Below are positions 17,602 through 26,537 of a stretch of 64,000 nt of DNA, in pieces. Every line of letters begins with the position of its first letter. Positions within the stretch are counted from its first letter, which is position 1. A program made the position numbers and the translations under genes. The notes under the pieces are model-generated. The model searched no databases. It was not told the DNA's origin and worked only from the letters and a program-made list of their open reading frames with translations. This DNA is from Labilibaculum sp. (GTDB lineage Bacteria; Bacteroidota; Bacteroidia; Bacteroidales; Marinifilaceae), in NCBI GenBank assembly GCA_016342745.1, contig JAEINT010000004.1, positions 62,001-126,000 on the forward strand. The letters are read 5' to 3'.

Positions 17602-19104
17602 ATGAGTATAGAAAAATACGACCTTGTTGTTTTGGGGAGTGGACCAGCAGGTTTCTCGGCAGCAATGCGCGCCATAGATTTTAAAAAATCGGTTTGTATT
17701 ATTGAAGCGAATCATTTGGGAGGTGCTGGGATCATGAACGGTGCTCTTACTTCTAAAGCAATGTGGGAACTATCGAGAGATTTCTCAATTGCCTCATCGG
17801 TGACCAGAGGATATCGCGCATCTGGATTGAATGTAGAATACGACAAGGTACAAAAGACGGTTATACAAGCTGCGAAACAAAAGCAATTGCAAATGCTTTC
17901 GCAGATCGAAACCTACTCGAAAGCGTCGGAAAACTCTGGTAATATTACGCTAAAATATGGTTGGGGAAAATTTCTTGATTCGAATACGGTAGAGATTATT
18001 TCTCATGATAAAATAGAACAGGTTAAAGGAGATAATTTTATTATTGCTACAGGATCAAGACCTCGCCCGATGCCAGATGTAGAGGTTGATAATGAGCGCA
18101 TTATTGATTCTGAAGGAATTGTAGATTTGAAAGAATTCCCCGAACGAATGATTATTCTTGGATCGGGTATTATTGGTTGTGAATTTGCAACGATCTTTTC
18201 CAATTACAGTCAAACCGAAGTACACCTTTTGGATCGACAACACAAAGTTATTCCTTACGAAGATGATGATTTGAGCAGCTTTGTTGGAAAAAACCTAGAG
18301 AACAATGGTGTTATTATTCATCATACAGCGAACTTAAGAACCATACGTAAACGCCCCGATTTTCTGGAAGTAGTTTTAGACTATCAGGATGGACACTCGA
18401 AGGTAATTGAAGTGGATGTAGCATTGATTGCTATTGGTCGTATTCCCAATTTGGATAATATTGGTTTGGAAAATGTTGGAATATCGACTACTAACCGTGG
18501 TTATTTAGATATTAACGAAGCGTGTGCTACAGATAATTTCCAATCTTGTAATATTTTTGCAGCTGGTGATGTATCGGGACATGCACAATTGTATTCGGTT
18601 GGAGAATTGCAAGGCAGGTATATTGTAGAGGCTTTGTATGGCAATTCCGATTATCCTTTGGACTATTCGAACATGTCGACTTTAATGTTCTTTAAACCTG
18701 AAGTGGCGGCCGTTGGTTTAAACGAAAAAGGATGCAGAAAACGTGGTATTCCATATAAGGTTGCAACTTATTCGAATTCGTTGGTGAATAGAGCTGTAGC
18801 CATGCGTGCTACAGATGGTTTTGTTAAAATAATTGTTAGTGACGATGGGAAAGATCGTATTTTAGGTATGCGTGCTGCAGGACCACAAGCATCTACCCTA
18901 ATTACATCTATTGCTTACCAAATTACACAAAAAGGAACTTTAAAAGACATCAGACAGAATGTACATCCACACCCTAGTATTAGTGAAGGGATACAAGAAT
19001 GTTTGCGTGTTTTCGAAGAGAAATCGATTTACAAACCAAAAGCTTTTCCAGATTTAATTAAATTGGAAAGTTGGCATCCTGAAGTTGTAAAAGAAAACAG
19101 TTGA
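17602..19104 (+). CDS. FAD/NAD-dependent oxidoreductase of the dihydrolipoamide dehydrogenase fold, lacking redox cysteines
   Basis: This is a 500-residue protein. The FAD-binding GSGPAGFSAAMRA is at residue 12, the NAD-binding GSGIIGCEFA at about 190, the second FAD motif IFAAGDVSG at about 315, and a C-terminal dimerisation domain ends with HPHPSISEGIQE (His-Glu pair as in Lpd). At the position of the usual GGTCLNVGCIPSK the sequence reads GGAGIMNGALTSK: both cysteines are gone although the flanking Gly-Gly and Ser-Lys remain. The protein cannot run a classic dithiol cycle and may be a transhydrogenase- or quinone-type flavoprotein. It is cytoplasmic and monocistronic. Confidence 0.85.
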   Translation: MSIEKYDLVVLGSGPAGFSAAMRAIDFKKSVCIIEANHLGGAGIMNGALTSKAMWELSRDFSIASSVTRGYRASGLNVEYDKVQKTVIQAAKQKQLQMLSQIETYSKASENSGNITLKYGWGKFLDSNTVEIISHDKIEQVKGDNFIIATGSRPRPMPDVEVDNERIIDSEGIVDLKEFPERMIILGSGIIGCEFATIFSNYSQTEVHLLDRQHKVIPYEDDDLSSFVGKNLENNGVIIHHTANLRTIRKRPDFLEVVLDYQDGHSKVIEVDVALIAIGRIPNLDNIGLENVGISTTNRGYLDINEACATDNFQSCNIFAAGDVSGHAQLYSVGELQGRYIVEALYGNSDYPLDYSNMSTLMFFKPEVAAVGLNEKGCRKRGIPYKVATYSNSLVNRAVAMRATDGFVKIIVSDDGKDRILGMRAAGPQASTLITSIAYQITQKGTLKDIRQNVHPHPSISEGIQECLRVFEEKSIYKPKAFPDLIKLESWHPEVVKENS

Positions 19105-19133
19105 TGACTAGCTTTTGGCAAAAAATAAATAAG

Positions 19134-19165
19134 AAAAGACGCAATGTGAATTGCGTCTTTTTTTT
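19134..19165 (+). terminator. Terminator of the oxidoreductase gene
   Basis: AAAAGACGCAAT / ATTGCGTCTTTT is a perfect 12-bp stem with a GTGA loop, followed by a T-run. Confidence 0.92.
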
Positions 19166-19213
19166 GATCGAATTTTTGTAACTTATAGAAAGCAAAACCT
19201 TAAACTCAAACAA

Positions 19214-19528
19214 ATGAACTCAAAAGAAATGATGGAAATTATTATGTTTGGAAAGTGGCATAACGTGGACAATAATATTGTATGTTCTTTTAATTGGGCT
19301 GATTTAGACAAATCGATAAGTATAAAATACCATTCTGGAGACAAAGAAGGGCAATCGGATTCACATCAATTTGTGAAATTGTACCATACCGCCGAAGAAT
19401 TAGCAAATTGTACTCTACTACGCTACCAGAGTAATTTATTTACTAGCGAGTTTAGGCTAGAATCGGAAAATGGCCCTTTACACATTGATTCGAATGTTTT
19501 TGGAAATTTGAAATTGGTTCGTAAGTAA
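19214..19528 (+). CDS. Small hypothetical protein
   Basis: This is a 104-residue protein beginning at the ATG at 19214. The frame is open further upstream to 19151, but that stretch is the terminator of the preceding gene, so the upstream start is rejected. It has no signal peptide. The composition is soluble and beta-like (WHNVDNNIVCSFNWADLDKSI; LLRYQSNLFTSEFRLESENG). No family is recognised. Confidence 0.6.
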   Translation: MNSKEMMEIIMFGKWHNVDNNIVCSFNWADLDKSISIKYHSGDKEGQSDSHQFVKLYHTAEELANCTLLRYQSNLFTSEFRLESENGPLHIDSNVFGNLKLVRK

Positions 19529-19619
19529 TAAATACTTCCATATTACTTCCCTTAAATAAAAAACATCCCATTCACAAAATCTGAATTGGGATACTTTTGA
19601 TATTATAAACACTAAAATA

Positions 19620-19814
19620 TCATGTCAAAACAATAATAATTCCACATCCTAACAATAGTATTGAAGAGAACAACATCAAGAAATTCCCAAACTTAATCAT
19701 CTTATTTTGATCTTCAGTATTGTCTTTTACAATTAGATTTCTTTTGCCAAAAGCCAAACGAGAATTCCAATGGGTAATCATAATCCGACCGAAATTATCC
19801 CTATTATTTAGCAT
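19620..19814 (-). CDS. Small single-span membrane protein
   Basis: This 64-residue protein's start codon immediately follows the stop of the upstream lipoprotein gene (TGA-ATG), a sign of translational coupling. The first 40 residues are polar, with a KDNTEDQNKMIKFG stretch, and residues 41-64 form a membrane helix (FLMLFSSILLLGCGIIIVLT). It resembles the C-terminal end of larger membrane proteins, so it could be a remnant, but the coupling favours a real small gene. The function is unknown. Confidence 0.5.
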   Translation of the reverse strand: MLNNRDNFGRIMITHWNSRLAFGKRNLIVKDNTEDQNKMIKFGNFLMLFSSILLLGCGIIIVLT

Positions 19815-20705
19815 TCAATCATCATTTTCCCTTTGATTTTTTTCCAACCATTCATAAATTGTTTTTGCTAGAGCAATTCGCTTGTCAGAAAATGAATGAT
19901 CTACAGAACTTAAAACAATCAGATTCTCATTGTTTTCTTGACCACAATATTTTTCAAATGCATATTTATTCTTCTTGCTACTAAAAATATGAATTGTAGA
20001 ATTATTCAATGCTGCTTTTAAATCCATAGCTTCATTAGTTATAATCTCTCCAACAAATGCTTTCCCAGATGCTATATTTATACAAGGCCTTTGCTCTAAA
20101 TTGCTTATATACTTGTCTAATTCGTCCTCCGTTTTCTGATTAAGAGTATAATATCCATTCCAAGGATCAATCGAAATTATTCCCTTGATCGCTTTCAATT
20201 CTCTACTTGATAAAATTGCTATGTCAGCTCCCATACTAAAACCACACAGGTAAATATTTTCACTATCCACTCTCAATTGCTTACTGTTTTTTGTTAGATA
20301 TTCGATTACGGCTTTAACATCATTAATTGATTTATTATAACCGAATATTCCTTTGTTTCCCCAAGTTCCAGAGTAAGAAAAGAAAACAGAATTATACCCT
20401 CCTCGTCTAAGGATTTGGCCTGTTTCCTCATTTTTTTCAAAGCCTGGATTGCCATGAAGAAATACTACTGTTGGTTTTGTCTTCACTCCAGATGCAATAA
20501 GAATTCTTCCGACAATCCTATTTTCGCCCGCTGGTATTATCAAAGGGTAGCTAGCCGGATTTTCCTTTTTGTTTTCAACGATAGGATCAATATTTAAAAA
20601 CGAAGATTCACTCCCTTGTTCATTTGCTTTTTTAGATTCATCTTGACATGCAAAAAACAGGACACTACTTATTAGAATAGAAATTACAACAATATATTTC
20701 TTCAT
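19815..20705 (-). CDS. Alpha/beta-hydrolase lipoprotein
   Basis: The protein has 296 residues. The lipoprotein signal ends in SVLFFAC (Cys 20), so it is membrane-anchored outside the cytoplasm. The hydrolase domain shows the oxyanion strand VVFLHGNPGFEK, a nucleophile elbow GFSMGAD and a late His in SVDHSFSD. An Asp should lie between them. It is most similar in style to peptidase S9/dienelactone-hydrolase-like esterases. The substrate is unknown. It is co-transcribed with the 64-residue membrane protein. Confidence 0.8.
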   Translation of the reverse strand: MKKYIVVISILISSVLFFACQDESKKANEQGSESSFLNIDPIVENKKENPASYPLIIPAGENRIVGRILIASGVKTKPTVVFLHGNPGFEKNEETGQILRRGGYNSVFFSYSGTWGNKGIFGYNKSINDVKAVIEYLTKNSKQLRVDSENIYLCGFSMGADIAILSSRELKAIKGIISIDPWNGYYTLNQKTEDELDKYISNLEQRPCINIASGKAFVGEIITNEAMDLKAALNNSTIHIFSSKKNKYAFEKYCGQENNENLIVLSSVDHSFSDKRIALAKTIYEWLEKNQRENDD

Positions 20706-20995
20706 CTTACAATTGTTTATTTATGAAAATATTTAGTTTGCCTTGGTGCTTATTATTTTATAGACATTTTATCTATCAATTTTTTATATACTTACCTAGC
20801 AAACACTTCATCACAGTCAGTCATATCCACCTGGAAATAATTGTTTTACACCTAAAGAAACTAAAGGATCTCGTTCCAATCATAGGGCTTTTTCACCCCT
20901 CCCACTTTTCAACCTGAATCTTACTAAAGTACCTATGCTGCTTTTGAAATTTACGATCTCTGCACTATGTATTTGTTGCGCTTTGTTAGTGTACC

Positions 20996-21445
20996 TTAGC
21001 TATTTTTAATGTCAATAATTCCATTTTTGATTTCAAGCCTCCACATAAACCAACTATCAACCGTTTTCCTTTTGTTTTTTTTGCCCGCTTTCCAATCTTT
21101 CACAGTTTTAAAGAACTCTATTAATTCTTTGTCTAAATCTTCATTTCCAGATTTAGTCACAAGGTGGAATCCACCGCCAATTTCACCATTGCAATTGACT
21201 GCAAATTGTATTGATGATTTCCCCTCAAAGCTTGGATTGTTTTTTGCAAATAAAACTACTTTGTTTATTCTCATTTCAATAGAATCTACCGGCTCAATTG
21301 GTCTTGCCTTTCTCTCCATTAAAAAGTAAACACTATTGGCATTGCAAACATTATCAGGATTCACTCCTTTAGCTGACATAATCATTTGCCCATAAGATAA
21401 AGAACAAGTGATTGATAATGTGATTATTAAAAAGATGCTTTTCAT
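20996..21445 (-). CDS. Secreted protein with TonB C-terminal-like domain
   Basis: This 149-residue protein has a signal peptide (1-19, ITLSITCSLSYGQ). The remainder (IQFAVNCNGEIGGGFHLV, LDKELIEFFKTVKDWKAGKK, SWFMWRLEI) follows the pattern of the TonB C-terminal fold: a beta strand, a helix with D-x-x, then a W-x-P/A-G motif. There is no membrane anchor or Pro-rich linker, so it is unlikely to be an energy transducer itself. Standalone periplasmic versions are common in Bacteroidota and unassigned. Confidence 0.55.
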   Translation of the reverse strand: MKSIFLIITLSITCSLSYGQMIMSAKGVNPDNVCNANSVYFLMERKARPIEPVDSIEMRINKVVLFAKNNPSFEGKSSIQFAVNCNGEIGGGFHLVTKSGNEDLDKELIEFFKTVKDWKAGKKNKRKTVDSWFMWRLEIKNGIIDIKNS

Positions 21446-21602
21446 AACTAGTTTAATTTACTTATGATATTATTTGCTAGACAAATAGAACTGGCTTGCT
21501 AGTCCCCACTTCTTGAGATTAATTGTACTAACTCGAAAACCTTCGAAATCCAACTATTCATCAAGGCCCATGACAATTTAGATTTTGTTGTATGTTGGTG
21601 TT

Positions 21603-22034
21603 TTAATTTAACTTTTTCATTCCGAATTGATCAATCGCTTGTTTTTCATTTTCAGCGAGTGAAAAGCGCAAATCAGTCCAAGCAGTTCCTTCGATTCCTT
21701 TGAGAACAATTCCGCTTTCTGTTATTGTTATTGTGAAAAGGAAATCTGCAAGATTAGCATCTTTGTCAGAAGAAATTTTGTCTAATTTTGTCATTCCGTA
21801 CTCGTCAATTGCTTGTGGTAAGTCAATGTTAAGGCTAAACGATAAATCAAACCAAGCACTCCCATTATTACTTTGCATTTTAAACCCTTTATCAGTCCTT
21901 TCTAAGACAATTTTAAAATCTTTTAAATCATGTGATTCTTTTTCTTGAGCAAGCAAATCAAAACTAGAAGTTAGAACAAACAATGCGATTAGTAAATTTG
22001 GAATTAGCTTTTTACTATTTAATTTTGGTTTCAT
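21603..22034 (-). CDS. Secreted protein with two tandem homologous units
   Basis: This 143-residue protein has a signal peptide (to about residue 29, SSFDLLAQ). The mature part is an internal duplication: unit 1 (about 40-85) and unit 2 (about 97-142) share the pattern F-x-I-x-(L/I)-x-(R/E)-T/S-x-x-G-(F/I)-x-(M/L), then G-(S/T)-AW-(F/T)-DL-(S/R)-FSL and QAID-(E/Q)-(Y/F)-GM-(T/K)-KL. The function is unknown. The units probably form a repeated beta-rich fold. It lies 10 bp downstream of the channel-like gene, so both are likely in one transcript. Confidence 0.65.
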   Translation of the reverse strand: MKPKLNSKKLIPNLLIALFVLTSSFDLLAQEKESHDLKDFKIVLERTDKGFKMQSNNGSAWFDLSFSLNIDLPQAIDEYGMTKLDKISSDKDANLADFLFTITITESGIVLKGIEGTAWTDLRFSLAENEKQAIDQFGMKKLN

Positions 22035-22044
22035 ATTTATGATT

Positions 22045-23841
22045 TTAATTCTGTAACATTTGGCTTATTAGTGAAACACTAAAAATACTTAGCAGAAACC
22101 AGCCTATAAATCCTTCGAGTATGGTAATATATCTTGAAGCTCCTTTTACAGGTATTGTCCCAAAACCAAGTGTAGAAAAAGCATTAACGCTAAGTGTTGT
22201 GGAATTTAGCGCACGAATAAATCCCAGGTAAATCATATAAATGACAAGAGACAAGGAAACAGTTAGCCCTACAAACACTTTACGCGCAGGCGTAAGGTTT
22301 ATCCAACGTCCTTGCAACACTTCAGTTCTTCGGTAAATAAAAGTTGATATTTTATGTTTGATTATTGATAGCAGATATAAGGGCTTACCCAACAGAATAA
22401 TAAAAACAGGAATTTCATGCTTACTCTCTGCCATTTCTTTTTTATAATCGGCAAATGTTTTCAAATCCTCGATGTAATCTTCCATATAAAAATCTTCCAA
22501 TCTTTGCTCTGAGCGGAAATATTGCATTATTTTCCGGTGCTGTTTAATCAGGAATGTTCTGTTTATACAATCCCAATCGCTATAACAAAAGAAGTACATC
22601 CCAGCGAAAATAAGAATTGTCCACATTGAAATGATCAATGATTGTACTGGATTAGTCCCATATTCTGAAAAATATTTTAAGAATTGGTTAAACCGCCAAT
22701 TGAACCATTTATTAATACTGGAATCCTGTCGGTACAAATGGAGATACCTTCTGGTCTCCATATCTTTCATTTGTTTATAACAAGCGTTGGCAGATTCGAT
22801 ATCGCCCTGGGTTCGGTACATCGAAAAAAACTTTCGATAGGAGCTGTTCAGTTTATTAAAAAGGTCAACATCCGAAATTAGGGTATCTGTTTTATTGGTA
22901 TAGGGTGCTTGTGCATAATCCCGATACAATCCAAGCCCCACCGAATCCAATTGGCTCCAATTAAAAGAAGTATTGTCTTTGGGAAAATTAATACCATTTA
23001 TTCCAAATGGTTGCTTAAACTTACATTTGTCGACTATAAAGTTTTCTTTAATTGAACAGGCAGTAAAATCCACAATACTATTGGAAAAATTGATTCCTTC
23101 AAAACTGATAACATCATATTTTCCACCGTAAACCGATATAACAGGCGTTACTTCAGTTGGCAAGAGCTTGCAATCTCTCAATTCAAATGTATTTATCTTT
23201 TTTTCATTCTGATAAATATAGAATAGATACTGATAAGTTTGATTTGCAATTTCATATCCTAATTTATAAATACTTTTTACAATCTGATTGTCGGTATAGA
23301 AAGAACAATTACTGAATGAGAACATACTGATTTGTGATTCACAGACGACGGTCCGATGTAGAATAGAACAATAATTAAATCTTATTACACTCAAATCTGA
23401 ACCCAAAAAGTCAAGCCCTTGCTTAAAAGTGCAATTATAAAAAGTAAGTTGAGAACCTCCCTCACAACCACCAAAACTGATATTATTCTGAAAAAGTATA
23501 TTTCTAACTTGACAGGCTATATTATTCGGCAATTTGCAATTTCGAATTACAATTGTCGGAAATATACTTTTCTCTCTTTTTGTGTCTTTCGCAGATGGTT
23601 CGTTTAAGGAATGATTCCAATGATATAGAGAATCTTTGCTATCATCAAAAAATATTTCTGTGTCGTTTAACCTATATTTCTGGTCTTTGCATTTTTCCAT
23701 CTCCTCAATCCATTCGCTTATGGATATTTTTCTTTTGTACTTGCTCTGAGAAAATAAGTGAGAGGTAAAGGCGACATTACATAACAGAATTACCAAGAGA
23801 ATTTTTATTGCCTTATTAATTTTATTCATATCATTCATCAT
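22045..23841 (-). CDS. Potassium-channel-family protein with secreted N-terminal half
   Basis: This is a 598-residue protein. An N-terminal signal or anchor (about 12-32) is followed by about 330 residues whose repeating hydrophobic pattern (ISFGGCEGGSQLTFYNCTFKQ; VISFEGINFSNSIVDFTACSI) suggests a pentapeptide-like or beta-helical stack outside the cytoplasm. Membrane segments lie near 405-425, 525-545 and 570-595. Between the last two lies a pore loop with the K+ selectivity-like filter STLGFGTIP. This is the Ion_trans_2 layout. A ligand-sensing channel is plausible, but the domain pairing is unusual. Confidence 0.7.
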   Translation of the reverse strand: MMNDMNKINKAIKILLVILLCNVAFTSHLFSQSKYKRKISISEWIEEMEKCKDQKYRLNDTEIFFDDSKDSLYHWNHSLNEPSAKDTKREKSIFPTIVIRNCKLPNNIACQVRNILFQNNISFGGCEGGSQLTFYNCTFKQGLDFLGSDLSVIRFNYCSILHRTVVCESQISMFSFSNCSFYTDNQIVKSIYKLGYEIANQTYQYLFYIYQNEKKINTFELRDCKLLPTEVTPVISVYGGKYDVISFEGINFSNSIVDFTACSIKENFIVDKCKFKQPFGINGINFPKDNTSFNWSQLDSVGLGLYRDYAQAPYTNKTDTLISDVDLFNKLNSSYRKFFSMYRTQGDIESANACYKQMKDMETRRYLHLYRQDSSINKWFNWRFNQFLKYFSEYGTNPVQSLIISMWTILIFAGMYFFCYSDWDCINRTFLIKQHRKIMQYFRSEQRLEDFYMEDYIEDLKTFADYKKEMAESKHEIPVFIILLGKPLYLLSIIKHKISTFIYRRTEVLQGRWINLTPARKVFVGLTVSLSLVIYMIYLGFIRALNSTTLSVNAFSTLGFGTIPVKGASRYITILEGFIGWFLLSIFSVSLISQMLQN

Positions 23842-24163
23842 TTGAATTATTGGCTCTTATTCCTTTATATGTGCAATGGTGCATTTATTTTTCAAATCTG
23901 AATTAAATAGGTTCACAATACATATTCTTAAGGTCTTATTAAAACATCTTTTCGATTCAAAACCCTAAACTACAAACCTCCAACTACCTAACAAAATATT
24001 TATATGGCAAAGTTTCAAAGCTTTTAACTAGAAGCTATTTAAGAGTGTTTTGTCTTTTTCTATTAAACTATAGATTAAAAAAAACTGTTGCTAAATAGAG
24101 TCTAATGACACTCTCTTTAACAACAGTTTAAAATCTTCTTCTGACTAATATTTTACGCCTTTA
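23842..24163. other. 322-bp intergenic region
   Basis: It holds the terminator of the FKBP gene (about 24080-24131) and presumably the promoter of the channel-like gene at its left end. No ORF is supported. Confidence 0.5.
24078..24131 (-). terminator. Terminator of the FKBP gene
   Basis: On the minus strand AAACTGTTG (24129-24121) pairs with CAACAGTTT (24090-24082), with an inner AGAGT/ACTCT helix, followed by a T-run. Confidence 0.75.
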
Positions 24164-24967
24164 TTATTTCTTTTTACTCAGTTCTTTTAGTTTCATTTTT
24201 ATTTGTTGATTATCTGGAGCTTTAACAAGAAGTTTTTCTAATATTTCTTTGGCTCGGTTTACTTTACCCAAAGCCTCTAAAGACATAGCTGCTTTGTATT
24301 TTAAACGAGAATTATTGGTTAATTCTGCCATCGGGAAAATAAAATCGAATGCTAATTGGTGCTTTTCTTCCTTGCTAAGCACCTCGTGAATGCGAAACAG
24401 TTGCTCGCTGTCTGTATGGTACTTGGTGGAATCCAATCCATTGGTTATCTCTTTGTATTTGGCAATGCTTTTATCTGCATCTTCGGCTTTAATAATAGCT
24501 AGCAATGTATCCGATAGAAATAGCTTTGGTTCCTCTACGCTGATCACCTTAAATTGATCGTACACAATAGTAGCGAATGGTGGAATGATATCTCCTGCTC
24601 CTTTTGCTCCGTAAGCCAAAGAATCCGGTAAAATAGCAATTACTTCATCGCCCTCACGAAGTAGCATTGTCATTTCGGTAAACCCTTTAATTAATCTGGA
24701 ATAGTTAGCGACATAGGTAAAAAGAGAATCAGGAAGTTCGTTGGTATTCCAAACTACACTGTCTTGCACTTTTAGGCTAAGATAAGTGCCAACAGCCGAT
24801 CCAGTTTCAATCTTTCGTCCTTCACCCTTTTTCAGGTAAATGTATTGCAATCCACTCTTGGTGGTAAGAGTATCGCCCAAAGCAATTTCATTTGTGACTT
24901 TAGACTTTGTATTGCACGAGTAAATTGATAAGATAGCAAGCATCGCAATGATGTGGATGGATTTCAT
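24164..24967 (-). CDS. FKBP-type peptidyl-prolyl isomerase lipoprotein with TPR-like C-terminus
   Basis: The ATG at 24967 is chosen because it yields a perfect lipoprotein signal (MKSIHIIAMLAILSIYSC); the frame is open for 25 more codons upstream. The FKBP domain spans about residues 35-148, with TKSGLQYIYLKKGEGRKI, FTEMTMLLREGDEVIAILP and YGAKGAGDIIPPFATIVYDQ, although some active-site aromatics are changed, so activity may be weak. The C-terminal 100 residues look like two TPR hairpins (LTNNSRLKYKAAMSLEALGK; AKEILEKLLVKAPDNQQIK). It is probably a periplasmic folding factor. Confidence 0.85.
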   Translation of the reverse strand: MKSIHIIAMLAILSIYSCNTKSKVTNEIALGDTLTTKSGLQYIYLKKGEGRKIETGSAVGTYLSLKVQDSVVWNTNELPDSLFTYVANYSRLIKGFTEMTMLLREGDEVIAILPDSLAYGAKGAGDIIPPFATIVYDQFKVISVEEPKLFLSDTLLAIIKAEDADKSIAKYKEITNGLDSTKYHTDSEQLFRIHEVLSKEEKHQLAFDFIFPMAELTNNSRLKYKAAMSLEALGKVNRAKEILEKLLVKAPDNQQIKMKLKELSKKK

Positions 24968-25097
24968 AGTGCTGATTTTGATGTATGGGTTTATTAATGT
25001 GTGTTTCAGGTTTGAATTTAACATTCTTCTTACAGCTATCAAAATACTTGAGATTATTAGTAACTAGAATTAGATATCCAATTCATTGTTTGTCTAA

Positions 25098-25134
25098 ATA
25101 AAAAACCATCTCACAAGAAGGTGTAAGATGGTTT
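25098..25134 (-). terminator. Terminator downstream of the sigma factor/membrane protein pair
   Basis: AAACCATCT (minus strand, 25134-25126) pairs with AGATGGTTT (25111-25103) and is followed by a T-run. Confidence 0.8.
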
Positions 25135-25156
25135 AAACTAGAATGTATAGAGCTTA

Positions 25157-25822
25157 TTAGCTTTCAATCTCTCTAATTAGTTCAAGAGCATTGTCGCGTA
25201 TTGGTTTGAATCGAGCAAACCATATGGCAATTCCAACTCCAAAAGAAATAACAACCATAATAAAGAAAAAGCTTAGACAAGCCATGACAATTAGCAAAGG
25301 GAATTCATTAGATGTTTTAGAAATCATTTCAAACCAATTATTCCCACTATTTAGCACCTGCCAAGCTGTAGTAAAATAATCTCCTAAACTAAAATCTAAT
25401 TTTAAATAATCTTGACAAGCAAGATATACTTTTTCGTTAAGTGCTAATCCAATCGCTAAAAAAAACAGAGCAGGAAAAACAACTAAGTCTAAAGGTGAAA
25501 ACACCCTGTATCTTTTAACTGTTTTCTTTAATAATACTAAAGTAGGCACTGAGTAGTTTATTTTTTTTATTTTGTGTTGTGCATAGGCCATAGAAAATAA
25601 AAACATCGAAAATCCTAATACAATGGAAGCTACTTTAATGATTGAATAAACTTTTCCTCCATCTATTATATCGTAAAATATAGGGATATATACTATTAAA
25701 AGAACGATGTATGTTACTTTTAAAATTTTAAAAATCATCTCAAGATTAGAATCTTCCTTTTTTAATTTACTCAAAAACGATCCCATGTCGTTTGTATCCT
25801 GTGAAATCTTATTGTTATTCAT
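25157..25822 (-). CDS. Four-span membrane protein, probable partner of the ECF sigma factor
   Basis: This 221-residue protein has membrane helices at about 34-52, 60-80, 112-130 and 175-200. It has a 30-residue polar N-terminus (NDMGSFLSKLKKEDSNLEMI) and a charged C-terminal tail. Its start overlaps the sigma gene by 8 bp, giving tight coupling. Genes in this position commonly encode anti-sigma factors. Here no zinc-type anti-sigma motif (HxxxCxxC) is visible, so the role as anti-sigma is inference from position only. Confidence 0.65.
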   Translation of the reverse strand: MNNNKISQDTNDMGSFLSKLKKEDSNLEMIFKILKVTYIVLLIVYIPIFYDIIDGGKVYSIIKVASIVLGFSMFLFSMAYAQHKIKKINYSVPTLVLLKKTVKRYRVFSPLDLVVFPALFFLAIGLALNEKVYLACQDYLKLDFSLGDYFTTAWQVLNSGNNWFEMISKTSNEFPLLIVMACLSFFFIMVVISFGVGIAIWFARFKPIRDNALELIREIES

Positions 25823-26330
25823 GCTTGCCTCCTGATAATTTAGATTTTAACTGTTCTTTAACCCTATGAATCTTTACTTTAACGTTAGGTTCAGTAATGC
25901 CAATAACATCAGCAATTTCTCGCATCGAAAGGCCTTCAAGTAATAATGACATTAAAGATTTATCGATTACCGACATTTGATTCAACTCCATTTGTAGCTG
26001 ATTCAACTGAGATTCTTGTTTCAGTTTTTCTTCCAAACCGTCATCAAACAAAACACCTATGTTTTCGGTATCGGTATTTACCATCATCTGCATTTGCTTG
26101 AATGCTTTTCCGGTAAACCCCAGAGAGGTATTTACTGCAATTCGATAGATCCAAGTGCTCATTGCAGCATCACCCCGAAAAGAATCAAGGCTTTTCCAGA
26201 TATTAACCAATATCTCTTGGTACATATCTTTGCGGTCTTCCGAATTGGGACTGTAATAGCTACAGATCCGTTTAATTCTCTCACTATTATCAGTGACTAT
26301 ATCATTAAACTTTTCTTCCTTTTTTACCAT
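25815..26330 (-). CDS. ECF-family RNA polymerase sigma factor
   Basis: This 171-residue protein has a region 2 with DRKDMYQEILVNIWKSLDSFRG and MSTWIYRIAVNTS, and a region 4 helix-turn-helix with LLLEGLSMREIADVIGITEPNVKVKIHRVKEQLK. There is no region 1 or 3, as expected for ECF sigmas. It is probably held by the membrane protein encoded by the overlapping next gene and released by an envelope signal. A TAGGCTTGCCTA palindrome 28 bp upstream of the start, with a near copy before another gene, could be its recognition or control site. Confidence 0.93.
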   Translation of the reverse strand: MVKKEEKFNDIVTDNSERIKRICSYYSPNSEDRKDMYQEILVNIWKSLDSFRGDAAMSTWIYRIAVNTSLGFTGKAFKQMQMMVNTDTENIGVLFDDGLEEKLKQESQLNQLQMELNQMSVIDKSLMSLLLEGLSMREIADVIGITEPNVKVKIHRVKEQLKSKLSGGKHE

Positions 26331-26357
26331 TTTTATAGTTTGTGTACATATACTTAG

Positions 26358-26369
26358 TAGGCAAGCCTA
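26358..26369. promoter_or_regulatory. TAGGCTTGCCTA palindrome upstream of the sigma gene
   Basis: TAGGC-tt-GCCTA (read on the minus strand) is a perfect 5-bp inverted repeat 28-39 bp before the start codon. A near-identical motif lies at 29237-29248. It could be a promoter element or operator; the identity is unknown. Confidence 0.35.
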
Positions 26370-26537
26370 AGCATTAGTTACATTTTTATTAAAAGTTTTT
26401 TCAAAAAAGTTTATTTTGATAAATAAAAGGTCGTAAAAATTTTTCCTTTTTAGAATGAAAAAGTCCCGATAGTTATCGGAACCTAGCATTCATCCTCTAA
26501 GAATATTGTTGGCTTAAACATTTTACTTGTCGCTCAT

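Noticed and set aside
19151-19213. Upstream start for the 104-residue hypothetical protein
   Set aside because: The extra 21 codons lie on the terminator hairpin and T-run of the preceding gene.
20723-20917. 64-residue frame in the gap upstream of the lipoprotein hydrolase
   Set aside because: Composition resembles translated non-coding AT-rich DNA, and the frame begins inside the probable promoter region of the divergent gene.
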